Assembly (NCBI RefSeq): GCF_036227125.1
Contig: NZ_CP109435.1
Span: 2,480,001-2,544,000, forward strand
Length of the DNA: 64,000 bases
From: Streptomyces sp. NBC_01485
Lineage (GTDB): Bacteria > Actinomycetota > Actinomycetes > Streptomycetales > Streptomycetaceae
Reading direction: 5' to 3'
The position numbers and the translations under genes were made by a program. Positions 33,232-42,617 of this stretch are shown here, piece after piece. The notes beneath the pieces were generated by a model. It was not told the origin of the DNA. It ran no database searches and saw only the letters and a list, made by a program, of their open reading frames with translations. Positions within the stretch are counted from its first letter, which is position 1; each line of letters opens with the position of its first letter.

Positions 33232-34416
33232 GTGGACCTGCTCGACATCCTGCTGGCGCTGGTGATCCTCGCCTACGCCGGCTCCGGCTACCGGCGTGGG
33301 CTGGTGGCCGGCTGTGTCTCGCTGGCCGGGTTCGTGGGCGGCGCGGTGATCGGCGTGTGGGTCCTGCCGTGGGTGATGGACCTGGTGACTCCGGGGACCA
33401 CCGGGGCGACCGTGGCCGCCGTGTTCACGGTGCTCGTCCCGGCGGTGGTCGGGCACGAGCTGGCGGGGCGGCTGGCGCTGCGGCTGCGCCGGGAGCTGGA
33501 CCGGGGGCCGCTGCGGGTGGCGGACGGGGTCGGCGGCGCGGTGGCGAACGCGGTGGCGGTGCTGATCGTGGCGTGGGTGGCGGCGAGCGTGCTGGGCGCG
33601 TCCTCGTCGCCGGTGGTCACGTCGTCGATACGGGACTCACGGCTGCTGGGTGCCGTGCAGGACGCCATGCCGGACACCACGCCCACCTGGTTCTCGCGGG
33701 CCACGTCGGCGCTGACCCAGGCGGGCTTCCCGCAGGTCTTCAACCCGTTCGAGAACGAGTCGACGGCCGAGGTCGCCAAGCCCTCCGGCGACAGTGTCAC
33801 GGCGCTCGCGACCAGCGCGGCCAAGCTGAGCACGGTGAAGATCGAGGGCGCCGCGGGCAACCAGGGCCGCGAGGGCAGCGGCTTCGTGTACGCGAGCGAG
33901 CATGTGATGACCAACGCGCACGTGGTGGCGGGCATCGACGAACCGACCGTACGGATCGGCGGCGTGGGGCGGTCGTACGACGCGCGCGTGGTGTTCTTCG
34001 ACCCGGACAAGGACGTGGCCGTGCTGTACGTGCCGGATCTGCGGGCCCCGGTGCTGCGCTTCGACGACGACGCCTCGCGCGGGGACTCGGCGGTCGTGGC
34101 CGGCTATCCGCAGGACGGCGATCTGAACCTCCAGGCGGCGACGGTCGCGAACCGGGTGAAGGCGACCGGCCGGAACATCTACAACGACGAGATCGTCACC
34201 CGCGAGATCTACTCGATCCGCTCCACCGTCCGCCCCGGCAACTCCGGCGGCCCGCTGCTGACCACCGACGGCCGGGTCTACGGCGTCGTCTTCGCCCGCT
34301 CCACCTCCGACGACGAGACGGGGTACGTGCTGACGGTCGCCGAGGTCGCCGGCGACGCCGAGCGGGCGTCGACGGCGACGCGGCCGGTGGACACGGGTGC
34401 CCTGATCACGTCATAG
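33232..34416 (+). CDS. MarP-like membrane-bound trypsin-fold serine protease
   Basis: A 394-aa protein with four N-terminal membrane helices of the CvpA/colicin-V-production type (residues about 5-130) and an external chymotrypsin-like protease domain (about 195-390). The catalytic triad is present: His230 in TNAHVVAG, Asp261 in DPDKDVAVLYV, and Ser338 in RPGNSGGPLL. This is the MarP architecture (acid-resistance protease of mycobacteria). GTG 33232 follows GAGAAAGGGGG. Beside it lies an amidase; mycobacterial MarP activates a peptidoglycan hydrolase, so a link is possible. Confidence 0.93.
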   Translation: MDLLDILLALVILAYAGSGYRRGLVAGCVSLAGFVGGAVIGVWVLPWVMDLVTPGTTGATVAAVFTVLVPAVVGHELAGRLALRLRRELDRGPLRVADGVGGAVANAVAVLIVAWVAASVLGASSSPVVTSSIRDSRLLGAVQDAMPDTTPTWFSRATSALTQAGFPQVFNPFENESTAEVAKPSGDSVTALATSAAKLSTVKIEGAAGNQGREGSGFVYASEHVMTNAHVVAGIDEPTVRIGGVGRSYDARVVFFDPDKDVAVLYVPDLRAPVLRFDDDASRGDSAVVAGYPQDGDLNLQAATVANRVKATGRNIYNDEIVTREIYSIRSTVRPGNSGGPLLTTDGRVYGVVFARSTSDDETGYVLTVAEVAGDAERASTATRPVDTGALITS

Positions 34417-34437
34417 CCGTCATGGACCTCATGGACC

Positions 34438-34935
34438 TCATAGGGAGCGCCCCATGAGCACGTCGTCCACGTACGCGCCGTCCAGCAGGAACTCCTCGGG
34501 CAGCACGCCCTCCACCGCGAACCCCTCGGCCGCGTAGAGCGCCCGCGCCGCGGTGTTGTGGCCGAGGACGCGCAGGGTGATGCGGCGGGCGCCCTGCCGC
34601 CGGGCCTCCTCGACGGCCGCGCGGACCAGCGCCCGCCCGACGCCCCGGCCGCGCGCCTCGTCGAGGACGGCGAGGCCCTGGATCTGCCGGACGTGCCGGT
34701 TGCAGGCGAGCTTGGTGGGACGGGTGAGGGTGACGTAGCCGACCACGCGGTCGTCGAGTTCGGCGACCAGGTTGTCCTCGGGCGCGTGCCGCTCGTCGAA
34801 GAAGGGGCCGTACGGCGGCTGCGGCTCGGGCATCACGGCGTGCAGCGGGGACCACGTGAGACGGTCGACGAGACTCAGCGCCTCGCCGTCGGCGGGCACC
34901 GCGGCGCGTATACGAAGTGCGGAGGGTTCGGGCAT
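34438..34935 (-). CDS. GNAT-family N-acetyltransferase
   Basis: A 165-aa acetyltransferase. The acetyl-CoA loop is seen as LAVLDEARGRGVGRALVRAA (around 92-111) and the fold ends with RRITLRVLGHNTAARALYAAEGFAVEG. The substrate is unknown. Upstream of ATG 34935, TAGGGT lies exactly 7 nt away, which predicts a leaderless transcript. Convergent with the MarP-like gene, where a 9-bp direct repeat (ATGGACCTC twice) separates the stops; divergent from the epimerase. Confidence 0.87.
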   Translation of the reverse strand: MPEPSALRIRAAVPADGEALSLVDRLTWSPLHAVMPEPQPPYGPFFDERHAPEDNLVAELDDRVVGYVTLTRPTKLACNRHVRQIQGLAVLDEARGRGVGRALVRAAVEEARRQGARRITLRVLGHNTAARALYAAEGFAVEGVLPEEFLLDGAYVDDVLMGRSL

Positions 34936-35006
34936 GGCCGTCACCCTAGAGCGGAGGGCGGCGGCCCGACCGGGCTTTTCTCCGGCCACCGGGCAGGATG
35001 GACGGC

Positions 35007-35900
35007 ATGGAACGTACGCGAATCGCGGTGGCCGGTGCGTCCGGCCTGATCGGCAGCGCCCTGGTGCGGTCTCTGACCGCCGACGGACACGAGGTCGCGC
35101 GCCTGGTGCGCCATGCGCCCCGGGGCGCGGACGAGGTGCGCTGGGACCCCGAGCGGGCGCAGCTGGACACGGCGGGGCTCGCCGGGTGCGACGCCGTGGT
35201 CAACCTGGCGGGGGCGGGGGTCGGCGACCGGCGCTGGAGCGAGGCGTACAAGAAACGGATCCACGACAGCCGGGTGCACGGCACGTCGGCGCTGGCGAAG
35301 GCGGTCGCCTCGCTCGACGACCGGCCGCGGGTGTTCGTGAACGGCAGCGCGATGGGTCTGTACGGCGAGACGGGCGACCGGATCGTGGACGAGAGCGCGC
35401 CGGCCGGCCGCGGCTTCCTGCCGGAGCTGTGCGTGGAGTGGGAGGCCGCCGCGGCTCCGGCCCAGGAGGCGGGCGTCCGTACGGTCTTCACCCGGACCGG
35501 TCTTGTCGTGGCGCGCGGCGGTGGGGCCTGGGGCAGGCTGTTCCCCCTGTTCAGGGCCGGGCTCGGGGGGCGGATGGGCGACGGCCGGCAGTACTGGTCG
35601 TACGTCGCGCTGCACGACGAGGTGGCGGCGATCCGGCATCTCCTGGACCGGGACGACCTGTCGGGGCCGTTCAACCTGACCGCGCCCGAGCCGCTGACCA
35701 ACCGTGAGATCACCGCGGCGATGGGGCGGGTGCTGCACCGGCCGACGCTCTTCACGGTGCCCGCGCCGGTGTTGCGGACGGTGCTGGGCGAGATGGCCGG
35801 GGACGTGCTGGGCAGCGCGCGGGTGGTGCCGAAGCGGCTGCTGGAGTCCGGGTTCACCTTCGCGTTCCCCGGGATCGAGGATGCCATCCGGGCAGCCTGA
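35007..35900 (+). CDS. TIGR01777-family NAD(P) epimerase
   Basis: A 297-aa short-chain dehydrogenase-type nucleotide-sugar epimerase of the TIGR01777 (SulA/YfcH-like) family. The N-terminal IAVAGASGLIGSALVRSL binds NAD(P); VNLAGAGVGDRRWSEAYKKRI, VNGSAMGLYG and VFTRTGLVVARGGGA are family motifs, and the C-terminus binds the unknown substrate. ATG 35007 is preferred to ATG 34998 because CAGGAT lies 7 nt upstream, the leaderless pattern. In some bacteria the family relates to cell division or lipid metabolism; here only a GNAT gene is nearby. Confidence 0.87.
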   Translation: MERTRIAVAGASGLIGSALVRSLTADGHEVARLVRHAPRGADEVRWDPERAQLDTAGLAGCDAVVNLAGAGVGDRRWSEAYKKRIHDSRVHGTSALAKAVASLDDRPRVFVNGSAMGLYGETGDRIVDESAPAGRGFLPELCVEWEAAAAPAQEAGVRTVFTRTGLVVARGGGAWGRLFPLFRAGLGGRMGDGRQYWSYVALHDEVAAIRHLLDRDDLSGPFNLTAPEPLTNREITAAMGRVLHRPTLFTVPAPVLRTVLGEMAGDVLGSARVVPKRLLESGFTFAFPGIEDAIRAA

Positions 35901-36061
35901 TCCCCTTCGTGACCGTATGCCACCGCCGTGCGACCGTGCTCTGTCGATGCGCGACTGTTCCTGACCGATCACGGCCCTAACCTCGATCCGAACTCGGGCA
36001 TCCCGAACGGCCGTCGGGGGCATGACGTCTCCACCGGCCGCGCAACCTCGAGGAGGGGCAC

Positions 36062-37423
36062 GTGCTTGAGCCCGCGTACCAGGCAGACGTCGTCGTGGTG
36101 GGAGCCGGAATCGCCGGCCTCTCCGCGGCACAGCGACTGACCAGCGCAGGAGTAACGACCGCGGTCCTGGAGGCCGCCCCTTACGTGGGGGGCCGCATGT
36201 CGACGGAGAAGATCGACGGGTTCCGGCTCGACCGCATCGGGCAGTTGCTGTCCACCGCGTATCCCGAACTGGCCCTGACACCGGGGCTGGACGCGCTCGT
36301 CCTGCGTCCGTTCGCGCCGGGGGTGCTGCTGCACAGCGACGGGCGCCATCACCGCGCGGGCGCCCAGGCGGGCGCGGGGAGCGCGAGGGGCGCACTGCAT
36401 GCCGTACGCGCCCTGGCGAGCGCTCCCTTGCCGGGCTCCCCGCCCGTGCGGGCGGGCGCGCCGCTGGGCAGCGCCGTGGACCAGGCGCGGCTGGGCGCCG
36501 CGCTCACCCGGATCGCGGCGACTCCGGCCGAACGGCTGCTGCGCCGCCCGGAGTTGCCGGCCGCGCAGGCCCTCGCGGCGCGCGGGGTGCCGGCCCGCAC
36601 GGTCGACGGGTTCCTGCGCCCGCTGCTGGCGGCGCTGCTCTGCGACCCGGACCTCACCACCTCCAGCCGGTGCGCGGACCTCGCGCTGCGGGCCTTCGCG
36701 GCCGGGCGGCTGTCGCTGCCGGAGGGCGGGGCGGAGGTGCTGCCGGAGCTGCTCGCGCGGACGCTGCCGGCGGGCACCGTGCACACCGGGGTGCGGGTCA
36801 CCTCGGTCTCCACGACCTTGGTGACCACCGCCGAGCACGGCGAGTTCCGCTGCCGGGCCGTCCTGGTGGCCACCGACGCGCGCACGGCGGCGGAGCTGCT
36901 GCCCGGCCTGCGGGTGCCCGGGTTCCACCCGGTGACGGTCGTCCACCACACGACGGACGAGCCGCCCCGGACGGGGGCCTCGCTGCTCCTCGACGCCGAC
37001 CGGGGCGGGCCGGTGGCGCACACGGCGGTGATCAGCGCGGTGGATCCGAGCCGGGCGCCCGCGGGCCGGGCGCTGATCTCGTCCACGGTCCTCGGCACGC
37101 CGCCGCCGGGCGTCGACACCGCCGTACGCATGCACCTGTCCCGCCTCTACGGCGTCCCGACCGCGCGCTGGGAAACGCTGGCCGTGCACCACACCGCCGA
37201 GGCCGTCCCGGCGATGCGGGCGCCGCACGACCTGCGCCGTCCCGTACGCCTGCTGGCGGGCCTGTACGTGTGCGGCGACCACCGGGACACCAGCACCGTC
37301 CAGGGCGCCCTGCACTCCGCGCACCGGGCCGCGTCGGCGATCGTCTCCGACCTGCGCGCGGCAGGTTCCCTGCACGTGGCCGACCCGCTGCCGACGACCC
37401 AGGAGGAACAGGCAGCGGCCTGA
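36062..37423 (+). CDS. FAD-dependent amine-oxidase/phytoene-desaturase-like oxidoreductase
   Basis: A 453-aa flavoprotein. The Rossmann dinucleotide motif is VVVGAGIAGLSAAQRL (about 10-25), followed by VLEAAPYVGGRM and GFRLDRIGQLL, and a C-terminal FAD contact LYVCGDHRDTSTVQGAL. This is the protoporphyrinogen oxidase/phytoene desaturase/amine oxidase superfamily; its residue identities do not tell the substrate. GTG 36062 follows GAGGAGGGG. It is not in a carotenoid or haem cluster. It ends 10 bp before the inverted repeat of family A. Confidence 0.88.
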   Translation: MLEPAYQADVVVVGAGIAGLSAAQRLTSAGVTTAVLEAAPYVGGRMSTEKIDGFRLDRIGQLLSTAYPELALTPGLDALVLRPFAPGVLLHSDGRHHRAGAQAGAGSARGALHAVRALASAPLPGSPPVRAGAPLGSAVDQARLGAALTRIAATPAERLLRRPELPAAQALAARGVPARTVDGFLRPLLAALLCDPDLTTSSRCADLALRAFAAGRLSLPEGGAEVLPELLARTLPAGTVHTGVRVTSVSTTLVTTAEHGEFRCRAVLVATDARTAAELLPGLRVPGFHPVTVVHHTTDEPPRTGASLLLDADRGGPVAHTAVISAVDPSRAPAGRALISSTVLGTPPPGVDTAVRMHLSRLYGVPTARWETLAVHHTAEAVPAMRAPHDLRRPVRLLAGLYVCGDHRDTSTVQGALHSAHRAASAIVSDLRAAGSLHVADPLPTTQEEQAAA

Positions 37424-37432
37424 CCGACACCG

Positions 37433-37557
37433 CCCCTGGGGGCTGCCGCCCCCAGACCCCCCAATCCAGCCCGTCCGGGGGCACCCCCTCTGGGGGAGTT
37501 TGAGGACGAGGCCCCTTAAGGACCGAAGCGGGGGTCTGGGGGCGCAGCCCCCAGGGG
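37433..37557. repeat. Dispersed repeat (family A), two copies in inverted orientation
   Basis: Arms at 37433-37460 and 37531-37557 are near-perfect reverse complements (CCCCTGGGGGCTGC type), enclosing GTCCGGGGGCACCCCC and GAGGACGAGGCCCCTTAAGG, matching 9735-9800. It can fold as a long hairpin between two convergent genes and is a likely bidirectional terminator. Confidence 0.75.
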
Positions 37558-37564
37558 GCGGGCG

Positions 37565-39103
37565 TCACCCCAGGGCCGCCACCTTGTCGCGGTACGTCCG
37601 TACCGGGGCCGCGTCCCGGTACGGCTCCAGGCGGCGTTCGAAGTCCCTCACGTACTCCAGGGCACGCACCGACCGCATCTCCGCCGCCTGGCCGGCGGCC
37701 TCCGCCGCGTGCTGGCAGGCCTGGTCGAGTTCGCCGAGGCCGAGCCGGGCGGAGGCGAGGACGACGCGGCAGAACAGCCGGCTGCGGGCATGGGCGGCGG
37801 GACGCAGTTGCAGCGAGCGCTCGGCGTGCTGGGCTGCGGCCCGGAACTGCTGGAGGTCACGGTGGCAGTGCCCGAACTCGTCGGCCAACTGCGCCTCGTC
37901 GAAGAACCGCGCCCAGTACGGCACCTCGTCCCCCGCTTTGGCCGCCTCCAGCGCCCGCTCGGCCCGCACGAGCGCGGCGGTCGAGGCCCGCACCTCGCCC
38001 AGCACCCCGTGCCCGCGCGCCTCCGCCGAGTGCAGCAGCGCCTGCACGACGGGCGGGGCGCCCGTGCCGACCCCCTGCTGGGCCACCCGCGCGAGCTGCA
38101 CCGCCTCGCGCCCGTGCCCGAGATAGACGGCCTGGCGGCTCATGGTGACCAGGACGAAGGAGCCGTACGCCCGGTCCGCGGCCGCCTGGGAGAGGCGCAG
38201 GGCCTGGACGAAGTACCGCTGGGCCAGGCCGTGCGCGGCGATGTCGAAGGAGGTCCAGCCGGCGAGCCGGGTCAGGTCGGCGGCGGCGCCGAAGAGACGG
38301 CGGCCGGTCTGCTCACCGTAGGAGCCGCGCAGCATGGGCTCGCACTCGTGCTCCAGGTAGCGCACGAGGGCCTGCCGGGCGTGCCCGCCGCCGTACCTGT
38401 CGTCGAGGGTGCGGAAGAGCTCGCCGACCGAACGGAGCGCGGAGATGTCGCCGCCGGTGACCCGCTGGGCGGGCGGGCGCTCACCGCCCTGGCCGCGCTG
38501 CCGGGGGACGGCCGCAGGACCGGGCATGACCTGCACGGTCGCCGGCGCCGGCTGTGCGGACGGGGGCTGCTGCCGGGGTGTGGCGGACCCGGGCGGCCGG
38601 GTGGCCGGGCGGCCCTGGACGGGGACCCGGGCGGCGGCGGGCGGCTCGCTGCGGGCGACCTTCTCGTCGGCCCGCCCGATCAGCCAGTCGCGGCTCGGCA
38701 CGACGAGTCCCGCGGGCGTGAAGGCGATCTTGCGGAGCTCGGCGTGGCTGCCGGAGTCCTTGCGCCAGAGCCCGCCGACGATGTCGATGGCCTCCTCGGG
38801 CGTGGAGGCGAACTCCAGGCCCGCGTAGACGGGGGCGCAGGCGTCCAGACCGAGGTCCTGGGCCGTGAGCCGACGGCCCAGGCGCCGGGTGAAGACCTCG
38901 GCGATGAGGGCGGGGGTGGTGCCCCGGGGCTGCTGCCCGCGCAGCCACCGGGTGACGGACGTCTTGTCGTATCTGAGGTCCAGCCCGTGTTCGAGGCCGA
39001 GCTGATCGACGCGACGGGCCAGTCCCGCGTTGGAGAAGCCCGCTTCTGCGATGAGCGCGGCTAGTTGGCGGTTGGGAGTGCGCTGCGCGGGTCGTTCCGT
39101 CAT
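37565..39103 (-). CDS. NsdA-like TPR transcriptional regulator
   Basis: A 512-aa regulator. The N-terminal helix-turn-helix (about 8-72: LAALIAEAGFSNAGLARRVDQLG, then DKTSVTRWLRGQQPRGTTP) matches the pattern of NsdA, a repressor of sporulation and antibiotic synthesis in Streptomyces. A Pro/Gln/Ala linker (150-215) leads to a helical TPR-like C-domain (230-500). ATG 39103 with AGGAGA about 13 nt upstream. Its targets are unknown. It diverges from lipB across a 244-bp region with a possible -10 TACATT for this gene at 39198-39203 (reverse strand). Confidence 0.85.
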   Translation of the reverse strand: MTERPAQRTPNRQLAALIAEAGFSNAGLARRVDQLGLEHGLDLRYDKTSVTRWLRGQQPRGTTPALIAEVFTRRLGRRLTAQDLGLDACAPVYAGLEFASTPEEAIDIVGGLWRKDSGSHAELRKIAFTPAGLVVPSRDWLIGRADEKVARSEPPAAARVPVQGRPATRPPGSATPRQQPPSAQPAPATVQVMPGPAAVPRQRGQGGERPPAQRVTGGDISALRSVGELFRTLDDRYGGGHARQALVRYLEHECEPMLRGSYGEQTGRRLFGAAADLTRLAGWTSFDIAAHGLAQRYFVQALRLSQAAADRAYGSFVLVTMSRQAVYLGHGREAVQLARVAQQGVGTGAPPVVQALLHSAEARGHGVLGEVRASTAALVRAERALEAAKAGDEVPYWARFFDEAQLADEFGHCHRDLQQFRAAAQHAERSLQLRPAAHARSRLFCRVVLASARLGLGELDQACQHAAEAAGQAAEMRSVRALEYVRDFERRLEPYRDAAPVRTYRDKVAALG

Positions 39104-39347
39104 CTGCGGTGCGGTCTCCTGCCTCCCGGGCCTGTGACGTGCCCGGATGAATGCCCTGATTGCTGTGATCAGCCCTTTTGGCCTCGTGAACGGCGCGAAT
39201 GTAGCGGAGAGTAAGCAGTCGATCGCACATCTCGGCGCTCATTCATCCGATCGTGTGAGGATTGGCCGTGGGGCTGACGCGGAACGCGCGGACGTACAGT
39301 GGCTGGGGCGCGGCACGCGCCTGACGACTTTCAGGGAGGCGCTTGCC

Positions 39348-40175
39348 GTGAGCGGGCTGCGGTTCGTCCGGATGGGGTTCGGCGGGGACGCCGTCGAGTA
39401 CCAGGAGGCGTGGGACGAGCAACGCCGGGTGCACGCGGCCCGGTTCGCCGACGAGATCCCGGACACCGTGCTGCTCCTGGAGCACCCCCCGGTCTACACG
39501 GCCGGCCGGCGCACCGCCGACGTCGAGCGCCCCCTGGACGGCACCCCGGTCGTCGACGTGGACCGCGGCGGCAAGATCACCTGGCACGGGCCGGGGCAGC
39601 TGGTGGGCTACCCGATCCTGAAGCTGCCGCGTCCGGTGGACGTCGTCGCCCATGTGCGGCGGCTGGAGGACGCCCTGATCAGGGTGTGCGCGGAGTTCGG
39701 CGTCGAGACGTCCCGGGTGGAGGGGCGGAGCGGGGTGTGGGTGCTCGGCGATCCGGTGGAGCGGCGCCCGTCGCCCGGCGGCCTGTCGCTGGACCTCGAT
39801 CCCCGGCTCACCGACGAGGAGTTCGACCCCCGGCTGAACGGTCCGGAGTACGCGCCGTCCAACGCCGGCCAGCGGCGCGAGGACCGGAAGATCGCGGCGA
39901 TCGGCATCCGGGTCGCCAAGGGCGTCACGATGCACGGCTTCGCGCTCAACGTGAACCCGGACAACAAGTGGTTCGACCGGATCATCCCGTGCGGGATCCG
40001 CGACGCGGGCGTCGCCTCCCTGGCCGGCGAGCTGGGCCGGGACGTGACGATCGAGGAGGTGCTGCCGGTGGCGCAGCGGCACCTGACGGACGTCCTGGAG
40101 AACGCCGAGCCGAGGCCGCGGGAGATCGAGAAGGAACCCGCAGTACCCGTAGTGCCCGCAGCACCCGCAGCCTGA
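39348..40175 (+). CDS. lipB: Lipoyl(octanoyl) transferase LipB
   Basis: A 275-aa enzyme that moves octanoyl from acyl carrier protein to the E2 and GcvH lipoyl domains. [30 protein letters not shown] and [23 protein letters not shown] with the catalytic Lys and the Cys in IPCGI are all present. A 45-residue insert ([14 protein letters not shown] to YAPSNAGQ) before RKIAA is larger than in enterobacterial LipB and the tail ends in [12 protein letters not shown] 39348 follows GGGAGG. lipA follows at 73 bp. Confidence 0.94.
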   Translation: MSGLRFVRMGFGGDAVEYQEAWDEQRRVHAARFADEIPDTVLLLEHPPVYTAGRRTADVERPLDGTPVVDVDRGGKITWHGPGQLVGYPILKLPRPVDVVAHVRRLEDALIRVCAEFGVETSRVEGRSGVWVLGDPVERRPSPGGLSLDLDPRLTDEEFDPRLNGPEYAPSNAGQRREDRKIAAIGIRVAKGVTMHGFALNVNPDNKWFDRIIPCGIRDAGVASLAGELGRDVTIEEVLPVAQRHLTDVLENAEPRPREIEKEPAVPVVPAAPAA

Positions 40176-40204
40176 GGCACCGGCGGGCTTTCAAATCCAC
40201 GGGC

Positions 40205-40210
40205 GTACCC
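40205..40210 (+). promoter_or_regulatory. Possible own -10 of lipA
   Basis: TACCCT lies in the 73-bp gap 39 nt before GTG 40249, so lipA may have a promoter in addition to read-through from lipB. No clear -35. Confidence 0.4.
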
Positions 40211-40248
40211 TTGGGCACGCCGAAGAATCAATCGTTAGGGAGCCGGTC

Positions 40249-41214
40249 GTGTCCGCAGTCGCACCCGACGGACGCAAGATGCTGCGCCTGGAGGTCCGTA
40301 ACGCCCAGACCCCCATCGAGCGTAAGCCCGAGTGGATCAAGACGCGGGCGAAAATGGGCCCCGAGTACACGAAGATGCAGAACCTCGTGAAGAGCGAGGG
40401 GCTGCACACCGTCTGCCAGGAAGCCGGCTGCCCCAACATCTACGAGTGCTGGGAGGACCGCGAGGCGACCTTCCTCATCGGCGGCGACCAGTGCACCCGG
40501 CGCTGCGACTTCTGCCAGATCGACACCGGCAAGCCCGAGGCGCTGGACCGCGACGAGCCCCGCCGGGTGGGCGAGTCCGTCGTCACGATGGACCTGAACT
40601 ACGCCACCATCACCGGCGTCGCGCGCGACGACCTGGCGGACGGCGGGGCGTGGCTGTACGCCGAGACGGTCCGGCAGATCCACGAGCAGACCGCCGGCCG
40701 CGAGTCCGGCCCTACGAAGGTGGAGCTGCTCGCCCCCGACTTCAACGCCGTCCCGGAGCAGCTCGCCGAGGTCTTCTCCTCGCGGCCCGAGGTCTTCGCG
40801 CACAACGTCGAGACGGTGCCGCGGATCTTCAAGCGGATCCGCCCCGGCTTCCGTTACGAGCGTTCACTGAACGTCATCACGGCCGCCCGCGACTTCGGAC
40901 TGGTCACCAAGTCGAACCTGATCCTCGGCATGGGCGAGACCCGCGAGGAGGTCAGCGAGGCGCTTCGGCAACTGCACGAGGCGGGCTGCGAGCTGGTCAC
41001 CATCACGCAGTACCTGCGGCCCTCCGTGCGCCACCACCCCGTCGAGCGCTGGGTCAAGCCGCACGAGTTCGTGGAGCTGAAGGAGGAGGCCGACCAGATC
41101 GGCTTCTCCGGCGTGATGTCGGGTCCGCTGGTACGGTCCTCCTACCGCGCCGGACGCCTGTACCAGATGGCCGTCGAGAAGCGCGGCGCGTTCATCGCCG
41201 GCCAGGCCGTCTGA
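40249..41214 (+). CDS. lipA: Lipoyl synthase LipA
   Basis: A 321-aa radical-SAM enzyme that inserts two sulfurs into the octanoyl group. Both 4Fe-4S sites are complete: the auxiliary Cys56/Cys61/Cys67 ([13 protein letters not shown]) and the radical-SAM Cys82/Cys86/Cys89 (CTRRCDFC). SSYRAGRLY near the end carries the Ser ligand of the auxiliary cluster. GTG 40249 follows GGGAG. Its substrates are the E2 lipoyl domains encoded 15 kb upstream and GcvH elsewhere. Confidence 0.97.
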   Translation: MSAVAPDGRKMLRLEVRNAQTPIERKPEWIKTRAKMGPEYTKMQNLVKSEGLHTVCQEAGCPNIYECWEDREATFLIGGDQCTRRCDFCQIDTGKPEALDRDEPRRVGESVVTMDLNYATITGVARDDLADGGAWLYAETVRQIHEQTAGRESGPTKVELLAPDFNAVPEQLAEVFSSRPEVFAHNVETVPRIFKRIRPGFRYERSLNVITAARDFGLVTKSNLILGMGETREEVSEALRQLHEAGCELVTITQYLRPSVRHHPVERWVKPHEFVELKEEADQIGFSGVMSGPLVRSSYRAGRLYQMAVEKRGAFIAGQAV

Positions 41215-41310
41215 CGCTACGTCACCTCCCTTGCGCCGTACGGTCGCAAGCCGAGTGTGTGAACTCGCGCACAAGCCGCTACCCGCCGGTAGTGGCCGAT
41301 ACGACGCGGT

Positions 41311-41345
41311 CCTGACCGTCCTCGCAGATGAGGACGGCCGTCAGG
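41311..41345 (+). terminator. lipA terminator-like hairpin
   Basis: CCTGA-CCGTCCTC and GAGGACGG-CCG-TCAGG form a bulged stem with a 6-nt loop about 100 bp after lipA. Confidence 0.55.
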
Positions 41346-41390
41346 GCCGCGTCAGCGTTTCGGCCCTGCGCATCAAGGCTTCATTCGCGT

Positions 41391-41419
41391 TTGACCGGTC
41401 GGTCACGCCCTGGTAACAC
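41391..41419 (+). promoter_or_regulatory. Promoter of the 66-aa gene
   Basis: TTGACC (41391-41396), 17-bp spacer, TAACAC (41414-41419): a good housekeeping-type promoter. The leader to ATG 41505 is about 80 nt. Confidence 0.6.
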
Positions 41420-41504
41420 CAATCAGTGACGCTGGTATCACATCACGTACACCAGGCAGTCCACGCAGCCCCGTACCCGAAGCCGTCCGAGGGGGACCTC
41501 CGCC

Positions 41505-41705
41505 ATGCAGGCCGCGCCCGTTCACGCCACCGCGATCCCGACCTTCACCAACGCACTGCGCGCCGTCGAGTCGCTGCTCATGAGCAGCGGTCAGCGCACC
41601 GCCCGTCGCAACGCCTGGACCTCCGTGCTGGAGGACCGCCGTCGCGCCAAGGACCGGGTCGAGACGCAGCGCGTCCTCGAAGCGGTCACCTCCCCCCGCC
41701 CGTGA
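41505..41705 (+). CDS. Conserved small Streptomyces protein, 66 aa
   Basis: A 66-aa basic, mostly helical protein (NALRAVESLLMSSGQRTARRNAWTS then EDRRRAKDRVETQRVLEAV). No membrane segment, signal or Cys. ATG 41505 follows GAGGGGG, and a clear promoter lies 86 bp upstream. I do not recognise a function; a nucleic-acid-binding or protein-protein role would suit the charge pattern, but this is only a guess. Confidence 0.65.
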   Translation: MQAAPVHATAIPTFTNALRAVESLLMSSGQRTARRNAWTSVLEDRRRAKDRVETQRVLEAVTSPRP

Positions 41706-41821
41706 GCTCCCTCACCCACCCCTGAGGTTCCCCGCCCGCCCCTGAGGTTCGTCTCCCTCCTGCGGTTTCCGGTCCCCTCCTGCCGTCGTAGGCACCTGCG
41801 GGGCCACGTAGACTTCGGGGC

Positions 41822-42526
41822 ATGGCGAGAAGTGACAGCGCGGCGGACGCCGCCAACCCCGGGCGACTGAAGCAGATCGCCCTGACGTACAAGATGACCC
41901 GCAAGGCCGACAAGACGATCGGCCTGGTACTCGCGGGCATCTTCCTCCTCATCTTCGGCGTCTTTCTCGCGATCGGTTTCCTGATCGGCCACCCGGTCTA
42001 CCTGGGCATCCTGGGCTTCCTGCTCGCCTTCCTCGGGACGGCGATCGTGTTCGGGCGCAGGGCCGAGCGGGCCGCCTTCGGTCAGATGGAGGGCCAGCCC
42101 GGCGCGGCCGCGGCCGTCCTCGACAACATCGGCCGGGGCTGGACGACGACCCCCGCGGTGGCGATGAACCGCAGCCAGGACGTGGTGCACCGGGCCGTCG
42201 GCAAGGCCGGCATCGTCCTGGTCGCCGAGGGCAACCCGAACCGGGTGAAGAGCCTGCTGGCCGCCGAGAAGAAGAAGATGAACCGCATCGTCGCGGACGT
42301 CCCGGTGCACGACGTGATCGTCGGTACGGGCGAGGGCCAGATCGCGCTGAAGAAGCTGCGCACCACCCTGCTCAAGTACCCGCGCGTCCTGGCGGGCCCG
42401 CAGGTGACGGCCACCAACGACCGGCTGCGCGCCATGGGCGACCTGATGACCAACATGCCGCTGCCCAAGGGCCCGATGCCGAAGGGCATGCGCCTGCCGA
42501 AGGGCGGCGGCGGCAAGGCCCGCTGA
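41822..42526 (+). CDS. DUF4191 membrane protein
   Basis: A 234-aa protein with two close membrane helices (about 38-85), then a 150-residue cytoplasmic domain with RRAERAAFGQMEGQPGAAAAVL, RGWTTTPAVAMNRSQDVVHRAVG and a C-terminal MPLPKGPMPKGMRLPKGG tail of short Met-Pro-Lys-Gly repeats. This matches actinobacterial DUF4191; function unknown. TAGACT lies exactly 7 nt before ATG 41822, predicting a leaderless transcript. Convergent with the RDD gene. Confidence 0.85.
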   Translation: MARSDSAADAANPGRLKQIALTYKMTRKADKTIGLVLAGIFLLIFGVFLAIGFLIGHPVYLGILGFLLAFLGTAIVFGRRAERAAFGQMEGQPGAAAAVLDNIGRGWTTTPAVAMNRSQDVVHRAVGKAGIVLVAEGNPNRVKSLLAAEKKKMNRIVADVPVHDVIVGTGEGQIALKKLRTTLLKYPRVLAGPQVTATNDRLRAMGDLMTNMPLPKGPMPKGMRLPKGGGGKAR

Positions 42527-42545
42527 ATCGCCTTTCCCACGTCAC

Positions 42546-42579
42546 GAAGGGGGCGCCCAGATCACTGGGCGCCCCCTTC
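42546..42579. terminator. Perfect bidirectional terminator
   Basis: GAAGGGGGCGCCCAG (42546-42560) and CTGGGCGCCCCCTTC (42565-42579) form a 15-bp perfect stem with a 4-nt loop between convergent genes. Confidence 0.9.
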
Positions 42580-42617
42580 GTCGTACTCCGGGGCCAGATC
42601 CGCACCTCGCCTCGGCA

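Noticed and set aside
36062..37423. Carotenoid or haem pathway gene cluster around the FAD enzyme
   Set aside because: Neighbours are an epimerase, GNAT and an NsdA-like regulator; no phytoene synthase or haem genes nearby.
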